Of a DNA stretch of 64,000 nt, positions 35,177 through 42,508 are shown piece after piece. Numbering within the stretch: the first letter of the stretch is position 1; each line of letters opens with the position of its first letter. Under the pieces are notes generated by a model. The model worked only from the letters and a program-made list of their open reading frames with translations, searched no databases and was not told the origin of the DNA. Made by a program: the position numbers and the translations under genes. The DNA lies in NCBI RefSeq assembly GCF_029626145.1, contig NZ_JARUBJ010000002.1:6086501-6150500 (forward strand), read 5' to 3'. This stretch comes from Micromonospora sp. WMMD961 (GTDB lineage Bacteria; Actinomycetota; Actinomycetes; Mycobacteriales; Micromonosporaceae).

Positions 35177-35431
35177 ATGGGCCGTCGTGGTCGGCCCGCA
35201 GCAGGCAGCGCCGGCCGCCGCAGCGCCTCCTTGCTCCGGGCAGCCTCGCGGCGCACCACTGTCGAACTCGCCGCCGGCAGCTCGGTCATCGCCCGGATGC
35301 CGGGCGGCATCAAGCGGCGAGCGATGCAGCTCGACGAGGGCGCGCCGATCCTCGAGGTCCGGGACGCGACGGGCGAGGTGAAGCTGCTACCCGGCGACGA
35401 GGTCGAGTTGACCCGGCCGGGCCAGGGCTGA
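35177..35431 (+). CDS. Small hypothetical protein
   Basis: 84 residues, no family recognised. The first ~25 residues are basic (RRGRPAAGSAGRRS); the rest contains SSVIARMPGGIKRRAMQLDE and VKLLPGDEVELTRPG. Third-position GC is high and codon choice matches neighbouring genes, favouring a real gene over a chance frame. The ribosome site is weak. It is divergent from the icmA-like gene, with the operator-like site A between them, and convergent with the Asp23 gene 30 bp away. A later start is possible. Confidence 0.5.
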   Translation: MGRRGRPAAGSAGRRSASLLRAASRRTTVELAAGSSVIARMPGGIKRRAMQLDEGAPILEVRDATGEVKLLPGDEVELTRPGQG

Positions 35432-35461
35432 CGGCCGGGTCTTCACTGTCTCGACGCGCCT

Positions 35462-35863
35462 TCAGGCGGCCGGGCCGCCCATCGCCACGTCGTCGACCCG
35501 GATGTTGACCTCGTCGACCCGCAGCCCGTACGCCTCGACGGCCTCGGTCACCCGCGCCCGCACCTCGTTGGTGACCTGCGGCACCGGCTGACCGGCGTCG
35601 ATGACGAGCACCAGGTTGATCACTGCCGCGTCGCCGGTCACGTGGGCCGAGCAACCCCGCCGGGCGTCGCCCACCTGGTCCAGCCCGACCCGGTCGAGCA
35701 CCGAGTTGAAGAAGCGGGCCACGTCCCCGCCCAGCTCCGCCACGCCGGGCACCGCGCGGGCCGCCGCGACAGCGATCTTCTCGATCACCTCGTCGGAGAC
35801 GTGCGTCGTACCACCGGCCGGCACAGACACCCCGGCCAGATCCTGCGTCGCCTCGTGATCCAT
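35462..35863 (-). CDS. Asp23/Gls24 family envelope stress protein
   Basis: 133-residue Asp23/Gls24 (DUF322) protein. The family domain covers nearly the whole chain: VSDEVIEKIAVAAARAVPGV, then VTGDAAVINLVLVIDAGQPV and VTNEVRARVTEAVEAYGLRV, ending VDEVNIRVDDVAM. Such proteins are tied to cell-envelope stress and in staphylococci are held at the membrane by a partner. No membrane segment is present. ATG 35863 has GGGGAG upstream; the frame further upstream (to 35998) has no conserved sequence. Confidence 0.9.
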   Translation of the reverse strand: MDHEATQDLAGVSVPAGGTTHVSDEVIEKIAVAAARAVPGVAELGGDVARFFNSVLDRVGLDQVGDARRGCSAHVTGDAAVINLVLVIDAGQPVPQVTNEVRARVTEAVEAYGLRVDEVNIRVDDVAMGGPAA

Positions 35864-36030
35864 GCCCGCTCCCCTGCTCGCCGCATCACCGCCCAGCCCC
35901 GACCACGGTCGGGCGGGTGCGAGCGTACCGACCTGGCCGGAGCGACGCGGACCCGCGGTCGCAAGTAGAGCCGCCAACTCTCTGACGATCAATTTCAACG
36001 GCTCGCCGGGACCAGCTCGCCTGGCCTCGC

Positions 36031-36085
36031 GATCATGAAGTTATTACCATCGATGTCGGCGTGTCGGCGCTGCAACTTCATGATC
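36031..36085. repeat. Intergenic inverted repeat (12-bp arms, GATCATGAAGTT)
   Basis: GATCATGAAGTT (36031-36042) and its exact reverse complement (36074-36085) enclose 31 nt containing the direct repeat TGTCGGCG. It is AT-rich compared with its surroundings. It is a palindromic intergenic element of unknown role. Confidence 0.9.
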
Positions 36086-36119
36086 ACCCGAAGCGGGGCC
36101 CGGGCAGCGCGACGGCAGG

Positions 36120-36173
36120 AGAGATCTTGGAGTGAAACGGCCCCTCCAGGGGCGGATTCATTCCAAGATCTCT
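36120..36173. repeat. Intergenic palindrome (AGAGATCTTGGA arms)
   Basis: AGAGATCTTGGA (36120-36131) pairs with 36162-36173. Pairing continues with few interruptions to a CCCC/GGGG inner stem, so almost the entire 54 nt folds into one hairpin. The outer AGATCTTGGA matches the ends of the palindromes at 44770 and 45827. Confidence 0.9.
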
Positions 36174-36298
36174 GTGTAACCGACTTCGACACCGGCCTGG
36201 GGCCCTCACCGAGGCGGTCCAGGTCAGGTCGAAGAGCTACGCGATCTCGCTGCATGAGGCCCGCTGCACCCCTCCCAGTGAAGGCGCCGCCTTCCTGT

Positions 36299-37303
36299 TC
36301 AGCGGGCGAGCTGGGCGAGCAGTTCGTCCGCCGCCGTGTACGGGTCGGTCGCGCCCTCGGCGACCTTGGTGGCAAACGTGGCCAACTCCGTACCGTCGCG
36401 CAGTGAACCGATCCGGGCGCGGAGGATGCCGAGCGCGATGGCCTCGATCTCGGCGGCGGCCCGCGCCTCCTGGCGGCGGCGCAGTTCGCCGTGCTCGACC
36501 AGCCAGCCGCGGTGCTTGTCGATCGCGGCGGCGATGTCGTCGATGCCCTCGCCACGGGCGGCGATCGAGCGGACCACCTGCGGCCGCCACTGGCCCGGCC
36601 CGCGCTCACCGAGGGCGATCATGCCCTGGATGTCGCGAACGGTGGCGTCGACGCCGTCCCGGTCGGCCTTGTTGACCACGAAGACGTCGGCGATCTCCAG
36701 GATGCCGGCCTTGACCGCCTGGATCGCGTCGCCCATCCCGGGCGCGAGCAGCACCAGCGTGGTGTCGGCCAGCGAGGCGACCTCGACCTCGGCCTGCCCG
36801 ACGCCGACGGTCTCCACCAGCACCACGTCGCAGCCGGCGCCCTCCAGCACCCGGACCGCCTGCGGCGTCGCCGCGGCCAGCCCGCCGAGGTGACCCCGAC
36901 TGGACATGGACCGGATGTAGACACCCGGATCGGTGGCGTGGTCCTGCATGCGCACCCGGTCGCCGAGGATCGCGCCGCCGGTGAACGGGCTGGACGGGTC
37001 GACCGCCAGCACGCCGACCCGGTGCCCGCGCGCACGCAGGGCCCGGACCAGTTCGTTCGTGGTGGTCGACTTGCCCACCCCGGGCGAGCCGGTCAACCCG
37101 ACCACCTGGGCCTGCCCGGCGTACGGGGCCAGCGCCGCGGCGATCTCCGGCAGCAGCGTGTCGCCGTTCTCCACCAGCGTGATCAGGCGGGCCACCGCGC
37201 GGGGGTCACCCGCGCGGGCCCGTTCCACCAGCAGCGGTACGTCCCGACTGCGGCGCACCGACGTGGTGCCCGCAGCCGGCACGTGCTCGGCCGCTCCGCT
37301 CAC
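36299..37303 (-). CDS. meaB: MeaB-type G-protein chaperone of B12-dependent mutases
   Basis: 334-residue SIMIBI-class GTPase (MeaB/ArgK/MMAA family). It guards acyl-CoA mutases and helps load or replace adenosylcobalamin. Motifs: Walker A GLTGSPGVGKSTTTNE near residue 69, VDPSSPFTGGAILGDRVRM, ETVGVGQAEVEVASLAD (switch) and VNKADRDG (guanine specificity). The GTG at 37303 overlaps the thiolase stop by four bases (GTGA), so the two are translated together. Three B12-pathway genes in the window (IcmA-like mutase, ethylmalonyl-CoA mutase, PduO) are its likely clients or partners. Confidence 0.95.
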   Translation of the reverse strand: MSGAAEHVPAAGTTSVRRSRDVPLLVERARAGDPRAVARLITLVENGDTLLPEIAAALAPYAGQAQVVGLTGSPGVGKSTTTNELVRALRARGHRVGVLAVDPSSPFTGGAILGDRVRMQDHATDPGVYIRSMSSRGHLGGLAAATPQAVRVLEGAGCDVVLVETVGVGQAEVEVASLADTTLVLLAPGMGDAIQAVKAGILEIADVFVVNKADRDGVDATVRDIQGMIALGERGPGQWRPQVVRSIAARGEGIDDIAAAIDKHRGWLVEHGELRRRQEARAAAEIEAIALGILRARIGSLRDGTELATFATKVAEGATDPYTAADELLAQLAR

Positions 37304-38484
37304 TGGCCCGGCACGTGGATGATCAGCGCGTCGCCCTGGCCACCGCCGCCGCAGAGGGCCGCCGCGCCGGTGCCGCCGCCGCGCCGCTTCAGCTCCAGGG
37401 CGAGCGTGAGTACGAGACGAGCACCGGACATGCCGATCGGGTGCCCGAGCGCGATTGCGCCGCCGTTGACGTTGACCTTGTCCGGACTGATGCCGAGGTC
37501 ACGGGTGGACTGGATGCCGACCTGGGCGAACGCCTCGTTGATCTCGATGAGGTCCAGGTCCGCGACGCTCAGGCCGCCCTTCTTCAGGGCGTGGTTGATC
37601 GCGTTGGAGGGCTGCGAGTGCAGGGAGTTGTCCGGCCCGGCGACGTTGCCGTGCGCACCGACCTCGGCCAACCAGGTCAGCCCCAGCTCGGTGGCCTTGG
37701 CCTTGCTCATCACCAGCACGGCGGCGGCGCCGTCGGAGATCGGCGACGAGCTGCCGGCGGTGATGGTGCCGTCCTTGGCGAAGGCCGGACGCAGCTTGGC
37801 CAGCGACTCGACGGTGGTGTCCGGGCGGATGCCCTCGTCCTCGCTGATCACCAGCGGGTCACCCTTGCGCTGCGGGATCACCACCGGGGTGATCTCGTCG
37901 GCGAAGTGGCCGTTCTTCTGCGCGGCGGCGGCCCGCTGGTGACTGGCGGCGGCGAACGCGTCCTGCTCCGCACGGGATATGCCGTGCTTGGCGCCGAGTC
38001 GCTCGGTGGACTCGCCCATCGAGCAGCAGTCCCAGGCGTCACTGAGCCCGTCGTGCGCCATGTGGTCCTTGACCACCACGTCGCCGTACTTGTACCCGGT
38101 GCGCTGGCCCATCAGCAGGTGCGGGGCGTTGGTCATCGACTCCATGCCGCCGGCCACCACGATGTCGAACTCGCCGGCGCGGATCAACTGGTCGGCCAGG
38201 GCGATGGCGTCCAGGCCGGAGAGGCAGACCTTGTTGATGGTCAGCGCCGGCACGGACATCGGCACACCGGCCTCGACCGCCGCCTGTCGCGCCGGAATCT
38301 GACCGGCTCCGGCCTGCAACACCTGCCCCATGATCACGTACTGGACCTGGTCCGGGCTGACGCCGGCACGCTCCAGCGCCGCCTTGATGGCGATTCCGCC
38401 GAGCTTCGTGGCCGGGAGGTCCTTGAGGTTGCCCAGCAGCCGCCCCATCGGGGTCCGCGCGCCGCTGACGATCACCGAAGCCAT
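37300..38484 (-). CDS. Acetyl-CoA C-acetyltransferase (thiolase)
   Basis: 394-residue thiolase, condensing two acetyl-CoA to acetoacetyl-CoA or cleaving beta-ketoacyl-CoA. Active-site residues: nucleophilic Cys in NKVCLSGLDAIALA (~residue 90), His in GGAIALGHPIGMSGAR (~350) and Cys in ALCGGGGQGDALI (~380); INEAFAQ is also present. The PGI/AGQIPARQ substrate-loop sequence is typical of biosynthetic thiolases. ATG 38484 has GGAGG upstream. First gene of a thiolase-meaB operon, divergent from the epimerase gene, with an operator-like site between them. It probably feeds the ethylmalonyl-CoA route. Confidence 0.93.
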   Translation of the reverse strand: MASVIVSGARTPMGRLLGNLKDLPATKLGGIAIKAALERAGVSPDQVQYVIMGQVLQAGAGQIPARQAAVEAGVPMSVPALTINKVCLSGLDAIALADQLIRAGEFDIVVAGGMESMTNAPHLLMGQRTGYKYGDVVVKDHMAHDGLSDAWDCCSMGESTERLGAKHGISRAEQDAFAAASHQRAAAAQKNGHFADEITPVVIPQRKGDPLVISEDEGIRPDTTVESLAKLRPAFAKDGTITAGSSSPISDGAAAVLVMSKAKATELGLTWLAEVGAHGNVAGPDNSLHSQPSNAINHALKKGGLSVADLDLIEINEAFAQVGIQSTRDLGISPDKVNVNGGAIALGHPIGMSGARLVLTLALELKRRGGGTGAAALCGGGGQGDALIIHVPGQ

Positions 38485-38538
38485 GCCTGCCTCCGAAGGG
38501 GGTGCCGAACTGTTCAAGGGGGGTGCCGAGCTGTACGC

Positions 38539-38554
38539 CTTAACGATTATTCGG
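38539..38554. promoter_or_regulatory. Acyl-CoA regulon motif, site C (thiolase/epimerase)
   Basis: CTTAACGATTATTCGG in the 83-bp divergent gap, 55 bp before the thiolase ATG and 14 bp before the epimerase ATG. One half-site (CTTAACGA) fits the shared motif exactly; the other is degenerate. It could control both directions. Confidence 0.55.
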
Positions 38555-38567
38555 TCAGACTAACGCC

Positions 38568-39044
38568 ATGGCTGAGAACTCCCCCGCCGAGCCCGGTGCG
38601 GACTACGTCACAGACATCGGGCTTCGCAAGATTGACCACGTCGGGATCGCCGTGGCCGACCTGGACGCCGCGATCGACTTCTACCAGCGGACGTTCGGGA
38701 TGCGCTGCGTACACGTCGAGACGAACGAGGAGCAGGGCGTTCGCGAGGCGATGCTGTCCGTCGGGCCGACCACCGAGGGCGGCTGCGTGCAGTTGCTCGC
38801 ACCGCTGACCCCGGAGTCGACGATCGCCAAGTTCCTGGACCGCAGCGGGCCAGGCGTGCAGCAGGTCGCGTACACCGTGGTGGACGTCGACGCGGCCTGC
38901 GCGGCACTGCGGGAGCGGGGCATGCGACTTCTCTTCGAGACGCCGCGACGCGGCACCGCGGACAGCCGGATCAACTTTGTCCACCCGAAGGACGCCGGCG
39001 GCGTCCTCGTGGAACTCGTCGAACCCGCCCGCACACCGCACTGA
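38568..39044 (+). CDS. mce: Methylmalonyl-CoA epimerase
   Basis: 158-residue vicinal-oxygen-chelate fold enzyme that interconverts the R and S forms of methylmalonyl-CoA (and ethylmalonyl-CoA). Motifs: KIDHVGIAVADLDAAIDFYQ with the metal His, GCVQLLAPLTPES, GPGVQQVAYTVVDVDAAC (H replaced by Q at the position often H-H/H-I), and INFVHPKDAGGVLVELVEP with the C-terminal metal Glu. ATG 38568 is used; only 83 bp separate it from the divergent thiolase gene. Together with the carboxylase/reductase and mutases it links C4 and C3 acyl-CoA pools. Confidence 0.93.
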   Translation: MAENSPAEPGADYVTDIGLRKIDHVGIAVADLDAAIDFYQRTFGMRCVHVETNEEQGVREAMLSVGPTTEGGCVQLLAPLTPESTIAKFLDRSGPGVQQVAYTVVDVDAACAALRERGMRLLFETPRRGTADSRINFVHPKDAGGVLVELVEPARTPH

Positions 39045-39062
39045 CCCCACAGATCCCACCGT

Positions 39063-39138
39063 CGCGCCCCGTTGATCAAGAGGTTTGCGTCATCCCGCAG
39101 CTCGCGGGTGACCGAAAGCCCTTGATCGACGGGGCGCG
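39063..39138. repeat. Intergenic inverted repeat (18-bp arms, CTTGATC type)
   Basis: The arms at 39063-39080 and 39121-39138 match at 17 of 18 positions and enclose 40 nt with an inner CCCGC/GCGGG hairpin. The CTTGATCGAC end recurs near 30857 and 63222. It lies 19 bp after the epimerase stop, so it may also end that transcript. Confidence 0.88.
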
Positions 39139-39256
39139 CGCTTGTGGGCACACCGGGGGCGGAGCCGGCCCGGCGCGCACGTCAGTGCGCGGTTGGCGGG
39201 GTGGTCGGACACCTTCACGCATCGGCGGATGCAGTTTTTCACAGAGGACTTCCCGG

Positions 39257-39272
39257 CCTAGCTACCGTTCAG
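39257..39272. promoter_or_regulatory. Acyl-CoA regulon motif, site E (crotonyl-CoA reductase)
   Basis: Reads CTGAACGGTAGCTAGG on the minus strand, 39 bp upstream of the GTG of the carboxylase/reductase gene. It matches site A at 12 of 16 positions. Confidence 0.6.
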
Positions 39273-39310
39273 TAACGTCCGGCCCCACCGGAGCGCGACC
39301 AGGGTCGGAT

Positions 39311-40756
39311 GTGTCGAATGCCGACATGGTGGTCGTGCCCACCGGCACCGACGATGGCAGCACCCAGGCCCGTGCGGGTGCGGACGAACCGGAGGTCACC
39401 GTGCAGGACATCCTCGAAGCGATCATGGCGGCGGAGGAATCGAACGATCCGGACCGCGAGCTCGCCGGCGTCGCCGGGCTACCCGTGCCGGAGAGCTACC
39501 GGGGCGTGGTGGTGCGCGCCGAGGAATCCCGGATGTTCGACGGCATGGCCACCCGCGACAAGGACCCCCGCAAGGCGCTGCACGTGCAGGAGGTGCCCAC
39601 GCCCGAGCTGGCGCCGGGCGAGGCGCTGATTGCCGTGATGGCCAGCGCGATCAACTACAACACGGTGTGGACCAGCATCTTCGAGCCGGTGTCCACCTTC
39701 AAGTTCCTCCAGCGTTACGGCCGGGTGTCCGAGCTGACCCGTCGGCACGACCTGCCGTACCACGTGGTCGGTTCGGACGCGGCGGGCGTGGTGCTGCGCG
39801 TCGGCCCCGGGGTGACCCGCTGGGCACCCGGTGACGAGGTGGTCGCACACTGCCTCTCCGTCGAGCTGGAGGACGCGGCCGGGCACGACGACACCATGCT
39901 CGACCCGCAGCAGCGGATCTGGGGCTTCGAGACCAACTTCGGCGGTCTGGCCGAGCTGGCGGTGGTCAAGGCCAACCAACTGATGCCGAAGCCACGGCAC
40001 CTGAGCTGGGAGGAGGCAGCCAGCCCCGGGCTGGTCAACTCCACCGCGTACCGGCAGCTCGTCTCGCACCACGGGGCCAACATGAAGCAGGGTGACGTGG
40101 TGCTGATCTGGGGCGCCTCCGGTGGCCTCGGCGGGTACGCCACCCAGATGGCGCTCAACGGCGGCGCGATCCCGGTCTGCGTCGTCTCCTCGCCGGAGAA
40201 GGCCGAGCTGTGCCGCCGGATGGGCGCGGAGCTGGTCATCGACCGGGCCGCCGAGGGTTTCCGCTTCTGGAAGGACGAGGAGACCCAGGACCCGGGCGAG
40301 TGGCGGCGCTTCGGCGAGCGGATCCGCGAGCTGACCGGCGGCGAGGACCCGGACATCGTCTTCGAGCACCCGGGCCGGGAGACGTTCGGCGCCAGCGTCT
40401 TCGTGGCCCGGCGCGGCGGGACCATCGTCACCTGCGCGTCCACCAGTGGTTTCCAGCACCAGTACGACAACCGCTACCTGTGGATGCACCTCAAGCGGAT
40501 CGTCGGCAGCCACTTCGCCAACTACCACGAGGCGTGGCAGGCCAACCGTCTGGTCGCGCTCGGCAAGGTGCACCCGACGGTCTCCCGTACCTATCCGCTG
40601 GAGCGGACCGGCCAGGCCGCGTACGAGGTGCACCGCAACGCCCACCAGGGCAAGGTCGGGGTGCGTTGCCTCGCACCCACCGACGGGCTGGGCGTACGCG
40701 ACGGGGAGCTGCGCGCCCAGCACGAGGACGCGATCAACCGGTTCCGGGGCCACTGA
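39311..40756 (+). CDS. ccr: Crotonyl-CoA carboxylase/reductase
   Basis: 481-residue NADPH-dependent MDR-family enzyme that reduces crotonyl-CoA while carboxylating it to ethylmalonyl-CoA, the key step of the ethylmalonyl-CoA pathway and a source of extender units for polyketides. Family sequence: ASAINYNTVWTSIFEPVSTF, HVVGSDAAGVVLRVGPGVTR, WGFETNFGGLAELAVVKANQ, GLVNSTAYRQLVSHHGA, the nucleotide site IWGASGGLGGYATQMA, and FEHPGRETFGASVFVARRGG with the CO2-site Phe/Asn/Glu/His environment. GTG 39311 has AGGG upstream; ATG 39326 is an alternative. Operator-like site E precedes it. Confidence 0.95.
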   Translation: MSNADMVVVPTGTDDGSTQARAGADEPEVTVQDILEAIMAAEESNDPDRELAGVAGLPVPESYRGVVVRAEESRMFDGMATRDKDPRKALHVQEVPTPELAPGEALIAVMASAINYNTVWTSIFEPVSTFKFLQRYGRVSELTRRHDLPYHVVGSDAAGVVLRVGPGVTRWAPGDEVVAHCLSVELEDAAGHDDTMLDPQQRIWGFETNFGGLAELAVVKANQLMPKPRHLSWEEAASPGLVNSTAYRQLVSHHGANMKQGDVVLIWGASGGLGGYATQMALNGGAIPVCVVSSPEKAELCRRMGAELVIDRAAEGFRFWKDEETQDPGEWRRFGERIRELTGGEDPDIVFEHPGRETFGASVFVARRGGTIVTCASTSGFQHQYDNRYLWMHLKRIVGSHFANYHEAWQANRLVALGKVHPTVSRTYPLERTGQAAYEVHRNAHQGKVGVRCLAPTDGLGVRDGELRAQHEDAINRFRGH

Positions 40757-41069
40757 CCGGCACCGCCGGCTTGGACGGCACTGACCTGGGCACCGGCCGG
40801 ACGGACGAGCACCGGGTGGCCATTGTGGTGCTCGGCATTGTTCTTCCATCCGAATAGCGCAAGGCCGCCCCGGGATCGAACAAAGGGCCTCGGGGTTACC
40901 CCGGGGCCCTTTTCCGGATCACACCGCGTGGCGTGCGTCCCGCCCGGGACCTGCCAAGATCGCCGATTGGTCCGGCTCTGCCGATCGCCCAAGTTGACCA
41001 TGTAAAGAGGGCACGAAAGCTCCGCACCGCTCTTGCGAACCACCCTGGGGCGTCTGCCAGTATGTCCCA
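40757..41069. other. 313-bp intergenic region
   Basis: Holds the ccr terminator at 40882-40913. The remaining sequence should contain the promoter of the coiled-coil gene at 41070, but no clear -35/-10 pair or repeat was found. Confidence 0.5.
40882..40913 (+). terminator. Rho-independent terminator after ccr
   Basis: AAAGGGCC (40882-40889) pairs with 40905-40912, one G-U pair follows, then CGGGG pairs with CCCCG around a TTA loop. It ends in TTTT. It is a classic intrinsic terminator 126 bp after the ccr stop. Confidence 0.85.
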
Positions 41070-42332
41070 ATGCCCCAGCAGCAGTCCTCCCCTCTCGCGT
41101 TCTTCGATAACGCGAACTCGCAGCCAGATTTCACCGTGGGCCTGCGCGGATACAACACTCACCAGGTCGACGACTTCCTCGGCCGGATGACCGCCGCGCT
41201 CACCCAGTCCGAGCAGGCCCGTGCCGAGGCCGAGCAGCGGATGAACGACGCCCAGCGTCGGCTCCGCCAAGCCGAGCAGCGCATGAGCGCGTTGGAGCAG
41301 AAGCTCACCGACACGAACAAGCAGCTCGAAGAGAACAACCGGCCCACCCTCTCCGGGCTCGGCACCCGCGTCGAGCAGATCCTCCGGCTCGCCGAGGAGC
41401 AGGCCAACGACCACCGCAACGAGGCCAAGCGCGAGTCCGAGGGCATCCTCTCCGCCGCCCGCCTCGAGGCTCGCGAGATCACCGACAAGGCACGGGCCGA
41501 GGCCGCCGCCATGAAGGCCAGCGCCGAACGCGAGGCCGGCAACCTGCGTACGGCCGCCGAGCGCGAGGCCGCCGAGGTTCGGGTGCAGGCCCGCCGCGAG
41601 GCGGACACGCTGCGTGCGGACGCCGACCGTGAGACCAAGCAGCTGCGCACCGTCACCGCGCACGAGGTGGCCGAGCTGAAGTCGACTGTCGAGCGGGAGG
41701 TGGCCACCCTCCGGGCCACCGCCGAGCGCGAGATCACCCAGCAGCGGGCGAAGGCCGCCCGCGAGGCTGAGGAGAAGCGTGCCGAGGCGACCAAGCTGCT
41801 GACCGACGCCCGGGACAAGCGCGACAAGGACCTGCAGGCTCTGGAGCTCCAGCTTGCCGAGCGGCGCGAGAAGGCCGAGCGCGAGGAGTCCGAGCGCCAC
41901 GCCGCCCAGGTCGCGCAGACCCAGAAGCTGGTCAGCGAGGCCGAGCAGCGTGCCCGGGCCGCGCAGGAGCGCGCCAAGGAGATCGAGCAGCGCGCCGAGG
42001 CTCGCCGGGTCGAGTCGGAGCGCAACGCCGCCGAGACGGTGGACAAGGCCAAGGCGCACTCCGAGAAGACGCTCAACGAGGCCAAGGCCGAGTCGCAGCG
42101 CCTGCTCACCGAGGCCCGCACTGAGGCGGAGCTGACCACGCAGGCCGCCCGCCGCGAGGTCGAGGACCTCACCCGGCAGAAGGACGCGGTCACCTCGCAG
42201 CTGGGCCAGATGCTCTCCGGGCTCGCCGGCATCGTCCCGGGGGCGCCGGCTGCGGCGGCTCCGGCGGCCAAGCCGGAGGCCAAGAAGACCGACGGCGGTC
42301 AGGACCGGGTTCCCGCGGAGGCCGCTGGCTGA
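41070..42332 (+). CDS. DivIVA-like coiled-coil protein (Scy/FilP type)
   Basis: 420 residues. A short DivIVA-type N-terminal module (FTVGLRGYNTHQVDDFLGRM, residues ~20-40) precedes ~340 residues of nearly continuous coiled coil rich in Ala, Glu, Arg and Gln, with many EREA and RAEA heptad-like repeats. A short Ala/Pro/Lys tail follows. In Streptomyces such proteins (Scy, FilP) assemble with DivIVA at growing tips and stiffen the cell pole, and their genes adjoin the mce-thiolase-meaB group, as here. The next gene encodes a second protein of the same type. No good ribosome site is present, so the mRNA may be leaderless or nearly so. Confidence 0.85.
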   Translation: MPQQQSSPLAFFDNANSQPDFTVGLRGYNTHQVDDFLGRMTAALTQSEQARAEAEQRMNDAQRRLRQAEQRMSALEQKLTDTNKQLEENNRPTLSGLGTRVEQILRLAEEQANDHRNEAKRESEGILSAARLEAREITDKARAEAAAMKASAEREAGNLRTAAEREAAEVRVQARREADTLRADADRETKQLRTVTAHEVAELKSTVEREVATLRATAEREITQQRAKAAREAEEKRAEATKLLTDARDKRDKDLQALELQLAERREKAEREESERHAAQVAQTQKLVSEAEQRARAAQERAKEIEQRAEARRVESERNAAETVDKAKAHSEKTLNEAKAESQRLLTEARTEAELTTQAARREVEDLTRQKDAVTSQLGQMLSGLAGIVPGAPAAAAPAAKPEAKKTDGGQDRVPAEAAG

Positions 42333-42356
42333 CGCATGGCGTAGGCCGGGGCATCG

Positions 42357-42400
42357 ACGGCGCGAGGTGACACCGTGTGAACGGTTCCACCTCGCGCCGT
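42357..42400 (+). terminator. Long hairpin between the two coiled-coil genes
   Basis: Perfect 13-bp arms ACGGCGCGAGGTG (42357-42369) and 42388-42400, with an inner ACCGT/ACGGT stem, give an almost fully paired 44-nt hairpin 24 bp after the first gene's stop. Confidence 0.75.
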
Positions 42401-42508
42401 ATGCGTTTCCCAGCTCGTGGAAGGCCCCGCCCAAAACCGAGTGAAGTAGCTCGCACATGGCCCGTCCGTATCGCCCCAGCAGGGCCCGATGCGTGTGAGG
42501 ATGGGGGC

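Larger units (their letters stand above)
35864..36298. other. 435-bp intergenic region with two palindromic elements
   Basis: No supported gene. It holds the inverted repeats at 36031-36085 and 36120-36173, 34 bp apart. The remaining sequence (35864-36030 and 36174-36298) shows no reading frame with recognisable protein similarity; part of it must carry the Asp23 promoter and the end of the meaB transcript. Confidence 0.6.
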
